From NCBI GenBank assembly GCA_024403515.1, contig JAKSRS010000017.1, positions 1-43,656 of the forward strand: a stretch of 43,656 bases of DNA, in the 5' to 3' direction. Of this stretch, positions 1 through 8,287 are shown piece by piece (position 1 is the first letter of the stretch; every line of letters starts with the position of its first letter). The stretch comes from Lachnospiraceae bacterium (GTDB lineage: Bacteria > Bacillota > Clostridia > Lachnospirales > Lachnospiraceae). The notes below the pieces were generated by a model that searched no databases, was not told the origin of the DNA, and saw only the letters and a program-made list of their open reading frames with translations. Made by a program: the position numbers and the translations under genes.

Positions 1-738
1 GATATCTTCAATGCTATCAAGAGAAACGCTCTTCTTGAGAACGTTACTGTTGATGCTAACGGAAAGATCGACTTCGATGATAAGAGTGTTACAGAAAATA
101 CTCGTGTATCATATCCTATCAGCCACATCGAAAAGATTGCTTCAAATGTAAATAAAGTATCTGCAGGTCCTGCAGCTGATAATGTAATCTTCCTTTCAGC
201 TGACGCTTTCGGCGTACTTCCTCCTGTATCAATTCTTACACCTGAACAGACACAGTACTACTTCCTTTCAGGTTTCACAGCTAAGTTAGCTGGTACAGAA
301 CGTGGAATTACAGAACCTACACCTACATTCTCAGCTTGCTTTGGTCAGGCATTCCTTGAACTTCATCCTACAAAGTACGGTGAAGAACTTGTTAAGAAGA
401 TGCAGGCTAACAACGCTAAGGCTTACCTTGTAAACACAGGTTGGAACGGAACAGGAAAGAGAATCACAATTAAGGATACACGTGGTATCATCGATGCAAT
501 CCTTAACGGTGACATCAAGACAGCTCCTACTAAGACAATTCCTATGTTCAACTTCGAAGTTCCTACAGAACTTCCCGGAGTTAACCCTGCAATTCTTGAT
601 CCTAGAGATACATATGCTGATGCTTCTGAATGGGAAACAAAGGCTAAAGATCTTGCAGCTAGATTCCAGAAGAACTTCGTTAAGTACACAACAAACGATG
701 CTGGTAAGGCTCTTGTTGCAGCTGGTCCTCAGCTCTAA
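1..738 (+). CDS. pckA: Phosphoenolpyruvate carboxykinase (ATP), C-terminal part
   Basis: This is the 3' end of an ATP-dependent PEP carboxykinase, cut by the left edge; 245 codons and the stop are visible. The enzyme interconverts oxaloacetate plus ATP with PEP, CO2 and ADP in the cytoplasm; in rumen and gut anaerobes it often works in the CO2-fixing direction. The reading frame is open from base 1. The family-typical block [20 protein letters not shown] followed by [11 protein letters not shown] is present, as is the later [11 protein letters not shown] segment that belongs to the nucleotide-binding C-terminal lobe. The lysines and arginines of these blocks are intact, so the gene looks functional. 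Codon use favours a few codons (ctt, gct, aag), as in a highly expressed gene. A strong terminator follows 21 bases after the stop. The promoter and N-terminal half lie outside the window. Confidence 0.95.
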   Translation, partial: DIFNAIKRNALLENVTVDANGKIDFDDKSVTENTRVSYPISHIEKIASNVNKVSAGPAADNVIFLSADAFGVLPPVSILTPEQTQYYFLSGFTAKLAGTERGITEPTPTFSACFGQAFLELHPTKYGEELVKKMQANNAKAYLVNTGWNGTGKRITIKDTRGIIDAILNGDIKTAPTKTIPMFNFEVPTELPGVNPAILDPRDTYADASEWETKAKDLAARFQKNFVKYTTNDAGKALVAAGPQL

Positions 739-759
739 TTCTTTAATAAGAATGAATTT

Positions 760-791
760 AGCCGGAAGTATTTATACTTCCGGCTTTTTTT
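760..791 (+). terminator. Rho-independent terminator after pckA
   Basis: AGCCGGAAGTAT (760-771) and ATACTTCCGGCT (774-785) form a perfect 12-bp stem (in practice 10 bp with a slightly larger loop), followed by seven T. It ends the pckA transcript. The truA start codon is only 16 bases downstream, so truA must use read-through or a promoter hidden inside pckA or the hairpin. Confidence 0.9.
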
Positions 792-807
792 ATGAAATGG
801 AGATTCT

Positions 808-1551
808 ATGAAAAAGAATGTAAAGATGATAGTTTCATATGATGGAAGCAGATATTATGGTTGGGAACATCAGCCCAATACCGACATGACTATTCAAGGT
901 AAACTTGAAAATGTATTGTCTAAAATGGTAGGAAGTGATGTTGAAGTGCTAGGTGCCGGAAGAACCGATGCCGGAGTTCATGCTAAAGCCATGGTTTGTA
1001 ATGCTTTTATCGACACTGATATGTCTGAAGATCAAATCTTTGATTATATGAACAAATATCTTCCGGATGATATTGGTGTTAATAAAGTTATCTTTGCTTC
1101 AGAACGTTTTCATAGCAGATATAATGCTGTTGGTAAAACATATTGTTATACATGTTATTACGGAAATACAAAACCGATTTTTGACAGAAAATATGTTTAT
1201 ATTTTGGAAAAAAAACCTGATATTGATGCAATGAAGAAGGCTGCACAATATTTAATGGGAGAGCATGATTTTGCTTCTTTTTGTTCAAATCCCAGAATGA
1301 AGAAATCTACAGTAAGATTAGTTGATTCTATAAGGATAGAAGATAAGAACGGATATATAAAATTTTATTATCATGGAACCGGATTTTTGCAGCATATGGT
1401 TAGAATTCTTACAGGCACATTACTTGAAGTTGGCTTTTTAAAGCGACAGCCCGAAAATATGCTTGAATTAATAGAAGCTAAGGATAGAAAACTTGCAGGT
1501 GAAACAGCACCTTCATGTGGCCTATGCTTAATTGAGGTTGATTATTCGTAA
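808..1551 (+). CDS. truA: tRNA pseudouridine(38-40) synthase TruA
   Basis: TruA isomerises uridine to pseudouridine at positions 38-40 in the anticodon arm of many tRNAs. The protein has 247 residues, the usual length. The catalytic block GAGRTDAGVHA is at residues 49-59, with the catalytic Asp at residue 54. The N-terminal YDGSRYYGWEHQ motif and the later FCSNP and GTGFLQHMVR segments are also family-typical. The ATG at 808 is preceded by a GGAG Shine-Dalgarno sequence (GGAGATTCT, spacing about 5). Many Firmicutes carry truA behind the ECF transporter or ribosomal protein genes; here it stands alone between the pckA terminator and the 6S RNA. No promoter fits between the terminator and the start codon. 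Confidence 0.95.
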   Translation: MKKNVKMIVSYDGSRYYGWEHQPNTDMTIQGKLENVLSKMVGSDVEVLGAGRTDAGVHAKAMVCNAFIDTDMSEDQIFDYMNKYLPDDIGVNKVIFASERFHSRYNAVGKTYCYTCYYGNTKPIFDRKYVYILEKKPDIDAMKKAAQYLMGEHDFASFCSNPRMKKSTVRLVDSIRIEDKNGYIKFYYHGTGFLQHMVRILTGTLLEVGFLKRQPENMLELIEAKDRKLAGETAPSCGLCLIEVDYS

Positions 1552-1563
1552 ATCACTAAAATA

Positions 1564-1592
1564 TTGATTTATTTTACATAACAATATATAAT
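1564..1592 (+). promoter_or_regulatory. Sigma-A type promoter of the 6S RNA
   Basis: TTGATT (1564-1569), a 17-base spacer and a perfect TATAAT (1587-1592) form a near-consensus housekeeping promoter. Transcription should begin near 1598-1600, which matches the 5' end of the structured RNA described next. Confidence 0.75.
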
Positions 1593-1598
1593 ATGTTC

Positions 1599-1802
1599 AA
1601 CCAAGGTGTTGATTTCTCGTTAGTTTTGAACCTACAGTTACTTTAAACGGGATTCCTATATCTTCATACTGATGTCAGGCCATCATTGCGCAGTGGAAGA
1701 CAGAGAGTGTGTTTGCGGTTACCCACCTAGATTATTCTAGGAGTCAAAAGGCGGGAGTCACACATTGGCTTTTCATGGCGACGTTTTGTCGCCCATTTTT
1801 TT
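1599..1802 (+). ncRNA. ssrS: 6S RNA (SsrS), clostridial type
   Basis: 6S RNA mimics an open promoter and holds the housekeeping RNA polymerase holoenzyme. The sequence folds in the 6S manner: a long interrupted closing stem (CCAAGGTGT from 1601 with ACACATTGG ending at 1768; TTTTGA 1624-1629 with TCAAAA 1744-1749), a wide central bubble, a small hairpin on its 3' side (CCTAG 1726-1730 with CTAGG 1737-1741), and an upper arm around GATGTCAGGCC and CAGTGGAAGAC. The GCGGTTACCCACCTAG tract is what I recognise from clostridial 6S RNAs. A promoter lies in the right place upstream and a hairpin with a T-run ends it. An open frame starting at 1709 runs through this RNA into the next gene, but that part is not coding. 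Recognition is from memory; a covariance-model search with Rfam RF00013 would confirm it. Confidence 0.83.
1777..1802 (+). terminator. Terminator of the 6S RNA
   Basis: GGCGAC (1777-1782), loop GTTTT and GTCGCC (1788-1793) form a 6-bp GC-rich stem followed by CA and seven T. It probably sets the 3' end of the 6S precursor. The GGAG ribosome binding site of the next gene begins at 1803, directly behind the T-run. Confidence 0.85.
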
Positions 1803-1813
1803 GGAGAAAAGAT

Positions 1814-2737
1814 TTGAAAAAGATAATATCTGTATTTAATGAATTTAGTACACAGCTTAAAGAAGACAATGTTAATGCTTATGCTTCGAGTTGTGCTTTT
1901 TTTATTTTCCTGTCATTTATTCCGATTATTATTCTTTTGACAGCAATATTACCTTATACGCCTATTACAGAAGCTGACTTACTTGAATTTTTATCAAGAT
2001 TATTTCCTTCAAGTTTCGAGAATGCGATTGCTGATATTATTTCTCAGTTTTATGAACGTTCATTTACTATTGTTTCTGTTTCTGCAATTGCGACACTCTG
2101 GTCAGCTGGCAAAGGAGTTAATTCTCTTATTTATGGATTAAATGCAATTGAAAGGTACAACGAAAAGCGAAATTCGATTTTAGTTCGTTTTTTTGCTACT
2201 TTATACACTGTAGTATTTTTGGCCGCTATTATTTTTATACTGCTTATTATGGTATATGGTGGTATTGCAGTTGATATTATTGTTGGCTATTTTCCTAAGG
2301 TTACTAATCTTATGGAACTTTTTATGGGTATAAGAGAAGTAGCGACGATAGTTCTTTTGACTGTAATATTTATACTTTGTTATGCTTTTTTACCTGGAAA
2401 AAGACATGCTTTGATTTACCAGGTTCCGGGAGCTTTCTTTACTTCTTTAACCTGGGTTTGCTTTTCATATTTCTTTTTCCTTTATGTGGAAACATTTAAT
2501 GCATTTAGCACATATGGAAGCCTAACTATGATTGTAGTTTTGCTTATCTGGCTTTATGCGTTGATGTATCTTGTTTTGTTTGGTGCCAATATTAATAAAT
2601 ATCTGCACCCTTTTGTAAAGGCATTTAGAAAAGATTTGAAGACAAGAAAAGAAGAAAAGAAAAAAGAAGAGTTGGAAAAAGAGAAAGCAGATCATGATAA
2701 AAATCAGATAGAAGAAGTTAAGGACAAAGAGGATTAG
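1814..2737 (+). CDS. BrkB/YihY family inner-membrane protein
   Basis: A membrane protein of the YihY/BrkB (UPF0761) family, formerly mislabelled ribonuclease BN; its molecular function is unsettled. The frame stays open upstream to 1709, but that part is the 6S RNA. I place the start at TTG 1814, which has a GGAG Shine-Dalgarno 7 bases upstream (1803-1806) and gives 307 residues, normal for the family. After a short amphipathic N-terminus there are about six hydrophobic segments, including SCAFFIFLSFIPIIILL and LTMIVVLLIWLYALMYLVLF, with the family-typical TLWSAGKGVNSLIYGLN between them. The last 35 residues are a charged Lys/Glu tail that should lie in the cytoplasm. No promoter fits between the 6S terminator and this gene, so expression probably depends on 6S read-through. 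Confidence 0.88.
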   Translation: MKKIISVFNEFSTQLKEDNVNAYASSCAFFIFLSFIPIIILLTAILPYTPITEADLLEFLSRLFPSSFENAIADIISQFYERSFTIVSVSAIATLWSAGKGVNSLIYGLNAIERYNEKRNSILVRFFATLYTVVFLAAIIFILLIMVYGGIAVDIIVGYFPKVTNLMELFMGIREVATIVLLTVIFILCYAFLPGKRHALIYQVPGAFFTSLTWVCFSYFFFLYVETFNAFSTYGSLTMIVVLLIWLYALMYLVLFGANINKYLHPFVKAFRKDLKTRKEEKKKEELEKEKADHDKNQIEEVKDKED

Positions 2738-2786
2738 TAGTTTACATTACTTTTTTTCAAAAGAAGATATATTTGAAAAACATTTT

Positions 2787-2855
2787 AGCATACTTATGGG
2801 GGTTGATTTTAAGCTTTAAAAGAAAGCTTTTTAGTTTCCGCAAAGTATGCTTTTT
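2787..2855 (+). other. Large imperfect stem-loop between yihY and the M18 peptidase gene
   Basis: AGCATACTT (2787-2795) pairs with AAGTATGCT (2843-2851), which is followed by four more T. Inside, AAGCTTT (2811-2817) pairs with AAAGCTT (2823-2829). The outer stem with its short T-run could terminate the yihY transcript. A 60-codon open frame covers this stretch but has no ribosome binding site and reads through the stem and the promoter, so I do not call it a gene. Confidence 0.45.
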
Positions 2856-2868
2856 ATGTGGTGTTTTC

Positions 2869-2897
2869 TTGACAAAACAGTACTTATTACATATAGT
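2869..2897 (+). promoter_or_regulatory. Promoter of the M18 aminopeptidase gene
   Basis: TTGACA (2869-2874), 17 bases, TATAGT (2892-2897): a perfect -35 and a five-of-six -10 hexamer, followed by a leader of about 40 bases and a GGAGG ribosome binding site at 2931. It probably also drives queA and the genes behind it. Confidence 0.75.
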
Positions 2898-2944
2898 AAC
2901 TGTGGGTGTTTTTTGGTTAAAAATCATATTGGAGGTAAAGTTAT

Positions 2945-4357
2945 ATGGAACCTAAGAACGTATGGGAAAGCTATAGCGCTTCTCAGTTAAAAGAATTGGA
3001 AGTATTCTCTAAAGACTACAGAGACTTCCTTGATAACGGAAAAACTGAAAGAGAATGTGTAAATGTAATCGTAAACATGGCTGAAAAGTCCGGTTACGTT
3101 GAACTTGAAGAAAGACTTAAAAAGAATAAGCCTTTAAAGAAGGGCGAAAAGATTTACTGCGTAAATATGAATAAGGCAATTATGCTTTTCAATATTGGTT
3201 CAGAACCTCTTGAAAAAGGTATGAATCTTCTTGGCGCACATATCGACTCACCCAGAATGGATATTAAGGGAAATCCTTTATACGAAGATAGTTCAATCGC
3301 TTATCTTGATACTCACTATTATGGTGGTGTTAAGAAGTATCAGTGGGTTGCAACTCCTTTATCAATTCACGGTGTTGTAGTTAAGAAAGATGGAACAACA
3401 ATTGAAATGGCAGTAGGTGAAGAAGATGATGATCCCGTATTCTTCGTATCTGACTTATTAATTCATCTTGCCGGTGAGCAGATGGAAAAGAAGGCTTCTA
3501 AGGTTATTGAAGGTGAAGCTTTAGATATCATTGTTGGCAATAAGCCTTTAGTTGTAAAGGGTGCTAAGAAAGATGAAGCTAAGGCTTCAAAAGATCCTGT
3601 AAAGCAGGCTGTATTAAAGATTTTAAAAGATGATTATGATATGGATGAAGAAGACTTCTTATCTGCTGAACTTGAAGTTGTTCCTGCTGGAAAGGCAAGA
3701 GAAGCTGGATTTGACAGATCTATGATTCTTGCTTATGGACAGGATGACCGTGTTTGTGCATTCTCTTCATTATATGCAATGCTTCAGGTTAAGGATGTAA
3801 AGCGTACTTCATGCTGCATTCTTGTTGACAAAGAAGAAATCGGAAGCGTTGGTGCAACAGGTATGACTTCAAATTATTTTGAAAATGTAATTGCTGAAAT
3901 GTTTAACTTAAACGGCAATTATTCAGATCTTCTTGTTAGAAGATGCCTTGCTAATTCAACAATGCTTTCTTCTGATGTAAACGCTGCTTATGATCCTTCA
4001 TATCCCAGTGCTTTTGAAAAGAAGAATACTTCTTTCATGGGTTCAGGAATGGTATTTTCTAAGTTTACAGGATCAAGAGGTAAATCAGGTTCTAATGATG
4101 CTAATGCTGAATTTATTGCCTTCCTTAGAAAGATTCTTGATGATGCCAAGGTTATTTATCAGTTTGCTGAACTTGGAAGAGTTGATGTCGGTGGCGGCGG
4201 AACTATCGCTTACATCATGGCTAAATATGGTATGAATGTTATTGATGCAGGTGTTGCTGTTCTTAACATGCATGCTCCTTATGAAGCTACAAGTAAAGCT
4301 GATGTTTATGAAACAATGCGCGGTTATGTTGCATTTTTAAATTCAGAAGGAATGTAA
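2945..4357 (+). CDS. M18 family zinc aminopeptidase
   Basis: A cytoplasmic metallo-aminopeptidase of family M18 (aspartyl aminopeptidase clan), which removes N-terminal residues from peptides. At 470 residues it has the usual length. Metal and active-site motifs are in order: GAHIDSPRMD with the first zinc His at residue 99, GQDDRV, DKEEIGSVG with the Asp-Glu-Glu group, and the C-terminal NMHAPYE with the last His. An inserted segment rich in Lys and Ala (around residues 200-225) lies in the dimerisation/lid domain. The ATG has an optimal GGAGG site 9 bases upstream. Its favoured codons resemble those of pckA, suggesting strong expression. queA follows after 9 bases, so the two are probably cotranscribed. 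Confidence 0.92.
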   Translation: MEPKNVWESYSASQLKELEVFSKDYRDFLDNGKTERECVNVIVNMAEKSGYVELEERLKKNKPLKKGEKIYCVNMNKAIMLFNIGSEPLEKGMNLLGAHIDSPRMDIKGNPLYEDSSIAYLDTHYYGGVKKYQWVATPLSIHGVVVKKDGTTIEMAVGEEDDDPVFFVSDLLIHLAGEQMEKKASKVIEGEALDIIVGNKPLVVKGAKKDEAKASKDPVKQAVLKILKDDYDMDEEDFLSAELEVVPAGKAREAGFDRSMILAYGQDDRVCAFSSLYAMLQVKDVKRTSCCILVDKEEIGSVGATGMTSNYFENVIAEMFNLNGNYSDLLVRRCLANSTMLSSDVNAAYDPSYPSAFEKKNTSFMGSGMVFSKFTGSRGKSGSNDANAEFIAFLRKILDDAKVIYQFAELGRVDVGGGGTIAYIMAKYGMNVIDAGVAVLNMHAPYEATSKADVYETMRGYVAFLNSEGM

Positions 4358-4366
4358 TTTTTATTA

Positions 4367-5410
4367 ATGGAAAGTTTGCTTAAGTCAGATTATTTTTTTA
4401 ATTTACCGGAAGAGTTAATTGCTCAGGATCCATTGGAAGACCGTTCTATGTCAAGATTAATGCTTCTTGACAAGAATTCTGGCAACACAGAAAATACATA
4501 TTTTAAAAATATAATTGACTACATAAATCCCGGAGATTGCCTGGTGCTTAACAACACCAAGGTAATCCCCGCAAGACTTATGGGATCAAGAAAAGATACA
4601 GGTGCTACGATAGAAGTTCTTTTGCTTAAAAGAAGGGAAAATAACACTTGGGAAACCTTAGTAAAGCCCGGTAAGAAAGCGCGTATTGGTCAGGAAATTA
4701 TTTTTGGCGACGGCTTATTGAAGGGTATAGTTGAAGGCATTGAAGAAGAAGGAAACAGAATTATTCGTTTTGAATATGATGGTATTTTTGAAGAAATTTT
4801 AGATAAACTTGGAGAAATGCCTCTTCCTCCTTATATTACACATAAACTTAAGGATCGTAACAGATATCAGACTGTTTATGCCAAATATGAAGGCTCTGCT
4901 GCAGCTCCTACTGCAGGACTGCATTTTACTAATGAACTTCTTGAAAAATTACAGGAAAAAGGCGTTAAGATTGCATATGTTACTTTGCATGTAGGCCTTG
5001 GAACTTTCAGACCTGTAAAAGAAGATAATTTACTTAACCACCACATGCATTCTGAGTTTTATCAGGTAACTAAAGAAGCTGCTGAATTGATTAATTCAAC
5101 TAAGAAAGCCGGCGGAAGGGTTATTTGTGTGGGCACTACCAGCTGTCGTACTATTGAAAGTGCCTCTGATGAAAACGGAAATGTGGTTGCCGGAAGCGAT
5201 AATACTGAGATATTTATTTATCCTGGATATAAATTTAAGGTACTTGATTGTTTGATTACAAACTTTCATTTGCCTGAATCAACACTTATTATGCTTGTTT
5301 CGGCTCTTGCCGGAAGAGAGCATGTTTTGGCTGCTTATAATAAAGCAGTTGCTGATAGATATAGATTTTTCTCATTTGGAGACGCTATGTTTATCTCTAA
5401 TTTTAAATAA
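4367..5410 (+). CDS. queA: S-adenosylmethionine:tRNA ribosyltransferase-isomerase QueA
   Basis: QueA transfers and isomerises the ribose of S-adenosylmethionine onto 7-aminomethyl-7-deazaguanine in tRNA, giving epoxyqueuosine at wobble position 34. The 347-residue protein starts with the family pattern around [17 protein letters not shown] and contains [20 protein letters not shown], the [10 protein letters not shown] block and [10 protein letters not shown]; it ends with the usual FGDAMFI. The ATG follows the peptidase stop by 9 bases; the Shine-Dalgarno is weak (AAGGA lies rather far upstream), so translation may be coupled. The frequent partner tgt is not in the window, so queuosine synthesis is split over loci here. 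Confidence 0.95.
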   Translation: MESLLKSDYFFNLPEELIAQDPLEDRSMSRLMLLDKNSGNTENTYFKNIIDYINPGDCLVLNNTKVIPARLMGSRKDTGATIEVLLLKRRENNTWETLVKPGKKARIGQEIIFGDGLLKGIVEGIEEEGNRIIRFEYDGIFEEILDKLGEMPLPPYITHKLKDRNRYQTVYAKYEGSAAAPTAGLHFTNELLEKLQEKGVKIAYVTLHVGLGTFRPVKEDNLLNHHMHSEFYQVTKEAAELINSTKKAGGRVICVGTTSCRTIESASDENGNVVAGSDNTEIFIYPGYKFKVLDCLITNFHLPESTLIMLVSALAGREHVLAAYNKAVADRYRFFSFGDAMFISNFK

Positions 5411-5436
5411 TATTGCGGTACAATGCGGAGAATATA

Positions 5437-7641
5437 ATGGGTAAAATTGATTTTATTGATTTGGATTTTGAAAATTCCAAGGCTAAAGAAAATGACTTTG
5501 GAAATCTTTATGACGAATCATTTTTAGAAAAATTTAAAAGAAGTATTTTGGCTATGCTTGAGAGATTTTTATATTTCTCAGGCCTTCTTTTGTTTTTTGA
5601 AATATCTTTTCATCTTTGGGCATTTAAGGGTTTTACATCATATGCAGGCCTTCTTGTCCTTATGGTATTTCCACTCGCTATCATTCTTTCTTTTTTGACA
5701 TCTTTCTTTCCCAGAATAGTGAATAGGATATTAGTTTGGTTATTTACTATTGTTGGAGAGATTTTTGTTCTTGCTAATATTTTGTATTTTGCAATCTTCA
5801 AAGTATTCTTTTCAATTCAGCTTATTGAAAAAACTAATATGAAGTTTGTCCAGTATTATAGAGAAATAATTGCCGGAATTGCTGCTAACTGGTGGATGAT
5901 TTTATTATGCGTTATTTTGCCTAATGTTGTACTTGGCCTTCTCTCTAAATTTAAGGTAATTAAGTTTAGAAAAGCTTCATTTCGATTCAGCTTTTTCTAC
6001 GGTATATTACTTGCTATTTTTGCTTTTGCTATTGTAATGGTAATACCTTTATATGGCAAAGATGAATTTTCAGCTTATTCACAGATTCATTTTGTTAATA
6101 CTCCTGAAGTTTCAATAAATGAATATGGCGTATTTGGTTCAACAGAAATAGATCTTAGAAATCTTATTAGTCCCAGAGAAGAGTTCTCATATGGTGATGA
6201 TGAAGATGAGATTTGGGTTTATCAGCCTGAATCAAATGAAACTTCGACAAGTGATGAAGAAAATCCTTCTTCTGTAGAAGAAATTGAACCTTTAGAACCG
6301 GTAGTTGAAGAACCCAAAGAGCCTGAAATAGATCGTTCGCCTAATATTTTGGATCTTGATTTTGTAGCTATGGCCGAAAAGGAAACAGATGAGTTTGTTC
6401 AGGGAATTTCAAACTATCTTGCGACAGTAGAGCCTTCAAATAAAAATGAATATACAGGAATGTTTGAAGGATTTAACTTGATTTTTATGACTGCTGAAGG
6501 ATTTTCAACCTGGGCTATTGATGAAAACCTTACTCCAACCTTATACAGACTTACTCATGAAGGCATTGTATGCAATAACTTTTATAATCCTCGTACGGGT
6601 GGTTCAACAAGTGATGGAGAATTTGTTTGCTCAACAAGTTTATATCCTGTATGCGGTGGCGCTAAAAACTTTAGAATTGTTGGACAAAATTCAATGCCAT
6701 TGGCTCTTGGAAATATGTTTAACATGAAGTATGGCATTACAAGTAGAGCTTATCATGATAATGACTACACATATTATGGCAGAGACATATCATATCCTTC
6801 TATGGGTTACTATTATCAGGGAATGGGAAATGGTCTTGAAATCGAACATCACTGGCCTGCAAGTGATAAGCAGATGATTGAAGCCTCACTTCCTGAATTT
6901 ATTGACGATGATTTGTTCCATGTTTATTACATGACGGTAAGTGGTCATTTAAATTATAACTTTTCCGGCAACTGGTGTTCTAAGCAGCATATGGAAGAAG
7001 TTGCAGATTTACCATATTCTGAACCTTGTAGAGCATACATTGCCTGTCAGATGGAATTTGATCAGGCGCTTGAATATTTGATTGAACAACTTGAAGAAAA
7101 GGGAATTGCTGATAAGACTGTGATTTGTTTTACAGGTGATCACTGGCCTTACGGTCTTACAAATGAAGAAATTTCAGAGTTTATGGACCATCCTGTAGAA
7201 GAAAACTTTGAATTATTCAAGTCTAGTCTTGTTTTATGGTCTGAAGCAATCGAAGAACCTATCTATATTGATAAGGTATGCGGCAGTATGGATATTTTAC
7301 CTACACTTTTAAATCTCTTTGGCTTTGACTATGATTCACGACTTTTAATGGGTAGAGATATTCTTTCTGATACAGAAGGTTTTGTAATGTTTATTAACAG
7401 AAGCTTTATGACAGATAAGATTAGTTATAATTCATTAACCAAAGAAGTTATTAATCTTACAGACGAAGAAGTCGATGAAGACTACATAAGTGCCTGCAAA
7501 AAGAAATTGAGCAATAAATGGAAATATTCTGAAAGAATAATGACGTATGATTATTATCAGTATGTATGCGATGAATTAGGAATAGAACTTCCAATAGTAG
7601 AACAGAACTATATACCTGACTACAGTAAATTTCAGAAATAA
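5437..7641 (+). CDS. LTA-synthase-like membrane phosphoglycerol transferase (sulfatase fold)
   Basis: A polytopic membrane protein with an extracellular sulfatase-fold domain, like lipoteichoic acid synthase and related glycerophosphate transferases. The frame opens at TTG 5413, but ATG 5437 has a GGAG site 6 bases upstream and is the better start (734 residues). About five membrane segments occupy residues 40-210. Then comes an acidic Ser/Glu/Pro linker (about residues 245-300), and from residue 345 the catalytic domain: NLIFMTAEGFS (first metal site), GGSTSDGEF at 388-396 with the likely nucleophile Thr391 followed by SLYP, and TGDHWPYGL near residue 570 with metal-binding Asp and His. Whether the product is true lipoteichoic acid or another phosphoglycerol-decorated glycan cannot be seen. 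queA ends 26 bases upstream, so it belongs to that operon. Confidence 0.85.
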   Translation: MGKIDFIDLDFENSKAKENDFGNLYDESFLEKFKRSILAMLERFLYFSGLLLFFEISFHLWAFKGFTSYAGLLVLMVFPLAIILSFLTSFFPRIVNRILVWLFTIVGEIFVLANILYFAIFKVFFSIQLIEKTNMKFVQYYREIIAGIAANWWMILLCVILPNVVLGLLSKFKVIKFRKASFRFSFFYGILLAIFAFAIVMVIPLYGKDEFSAYSQIHFVNTPEVSINEYGVFGSTEIDLRNLISPREEFSYGDDEDEIWVYQPESNETSTSDEENPSSVEEIEPLEPVVEEPKEPEIDRSPNILDLDFVAMAEKETDEFVQGISNYLATVEPSNKNEYTGMFEGFNLIFMTAEGFSTWAIDENLTPTLYRLTHEGIVCNNFYNPRTGGSTSDGEFVCSTSLYPVCGGAKNFRIVGQNSMPLALGNMFNMKYGITSRAYHDNDYTYYGRDISYPSMGYYYQGMGNGLEIEHHWPASDKQMIEASLPEFIDDDLFHVYYMTVSGHLNYNFSGNWCSKQHMEEVADLPYSEPCRAYIACQMEFDQALEYLIEQLEEKGIADKTVICFTGDHWPYGLTNEEISEFMDHPVEENFELFKSSLVLWSEAIEEPIYIDKVCGSMDILPTLLNLFGFDYDSRLLMGRDILSDTEGFVMFINRSFMTDKISYNSLTKEVINLTDEEVDEDYISACKKKLSNKWKYSERIMTYDYYQYVCDELGIELPIVEQNYIPDYSKFQK

Positions 7642-7707
7642 AAAAGCCTTTTAAGAAAAAAGGTTATAGGTTATAATGTAAAAGACAACGAATTTCGGAG
7701 GTGTTTT

Positions 7708-8046
7708 ATGGAGGAAAAAAGAAAAAGTTTAAGAACTGAGTTAATTTCAAGACTTCTTTTGAAAAGACTTGACGGTTCAAGTGTTGAAGAAGTTGGAATT
7801 GAAGTTACTGATGTTTCTAAAAGCGGTGTTGGTTTTATTTCAGATAAGGCATTAACAATTGGTGCTGTATATGAAACATATCTTACAATCTGGACCAAAG
7901 AAGTCATTCATGCTTTTGTTGAAATAGTTCGTATTGAAAAGAATGATAATCATTTTTCTTATGGTGCCATTTTTATCGGAATGCCTGAAATGGATGCTGC
8001 AAGAATTGAAACATATCAGACTGTTGAAGCTGAAAATAATAAATAG
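7708..8046 (+). CDS. PilZ-domain protein (candidate c-di-GMP receptor)
   Basis: A single-domain PilZ protein of 112 residues. Both parts of the c-di-GMP binding signature are visible: RxxxR as Arg5 and Arg9 in RKSLR, and D/NxSxxG as DVSKSG at residues 35-40. The rest matches a six-strand PilZ barrel. There is no YcgR-N or other output domain, so it would act by binding a partner. The ATG follows a good GGAGG site. It lies behind the LTA-synthase-like gene and ahead of a strong terminator. A TATAAT at 7672-7677 could be a promoter of its own but lacks a clear -35. Which process it controls cannot be read from the sequence; envelope or surface functions are plausible from context only. Confidence 0.8.
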   Translation: MEEKRKSLRTELISRLLLKRLDGSSVEEVGIEVTDVSKSGVGFISDKALTIGAVYETYLTIWTKEVIHAFVEIVRIEKNDNHFSYGAIFIGMPEMDAARIETYQTVEAENNK

Positions 8047-8058
8047 TATTTAATCATT

Positions 8059-8089
8059 ACTCCTTGTCATTATGGCAAGGAGTTTTTTT
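8059..8089 (+). terminator. Terminator after the PilZ gene
   Basis: ACTCCTTG (8059-8066) pairs with CAAGGAGT (8076-8083), followed by a run of T. It closes the M18 peptidase-queA-LTA synthase-like-PilZ transcription unit. Confidence 0.88.
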
Positions 8090-8176
8090 ATGCCCGTTTT
8101 TATCAGCGTTTTTGTGTAGTATTAACATTAATTCAGTATTTTTCTTTTGAAACAAGGTAATTTTTGCTAATTAATC

Positions 8177-8205
8177 TTGCATACATTGTATTTGTTTAGT
8201 AAAAT
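8177..8205 (+). promoter_or_regulatory. Candidate promoter P1 of the EF-G paralogue
   Basis: TTGCAT (8177-8182), 17 bases, TAAAAT (8200-8205). It lies in a gene-free stretch of about 200 bases and gives a leader of roughly 75 bases. Confidence 0.5.
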
Positions 8206-8218
8206 AAGTATATACATT

Positions 8219-8247
8219 TTGAATTGTATGAATATTTCTGTACAATT
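8219..8247 (+). promoter_or_regulatory. Candidate promoter P2 with inverted repeat, EF-G paralogue
   Basis: TTGAAT (8219-8224), 16 bases, TACAAT (8241-8246) form a second possible promoter. The inverted repeat AATTGTA (8222-8228) and TACAATT (8241-8247), 12 bases apart, overlaps both hexamers and could be an operator for an unknown dimeric regulator. Confidence 0.4.
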
Positions 8248-8287
8248 TACATAATGTTAATCAAAAGATAACTGGAGGAATTAATTT

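Noticed and set aside
1709..1813. Upstream extension of the yihY reading frame (35 codons)
   Set aside because: It lies inside the 6S RNA and across its terminator; the TTG at 1814 has a proper ribosome binding site and gives the family's usual length.
2773..2955. 60-codon open frame between yihY and the M18 peptidase
   Set aside because: No ribosome binding site, covers a stem-loop and the promoter of the next gene, overlaps the peptidase start, and resembles no family.
7645..7665. Terminator between the LTA-synthase-like and PilZ genes
   Set aside because: CCTTTT and AAAAGG can pair, but the stem is short, A/T-rich and has no T-run after it.
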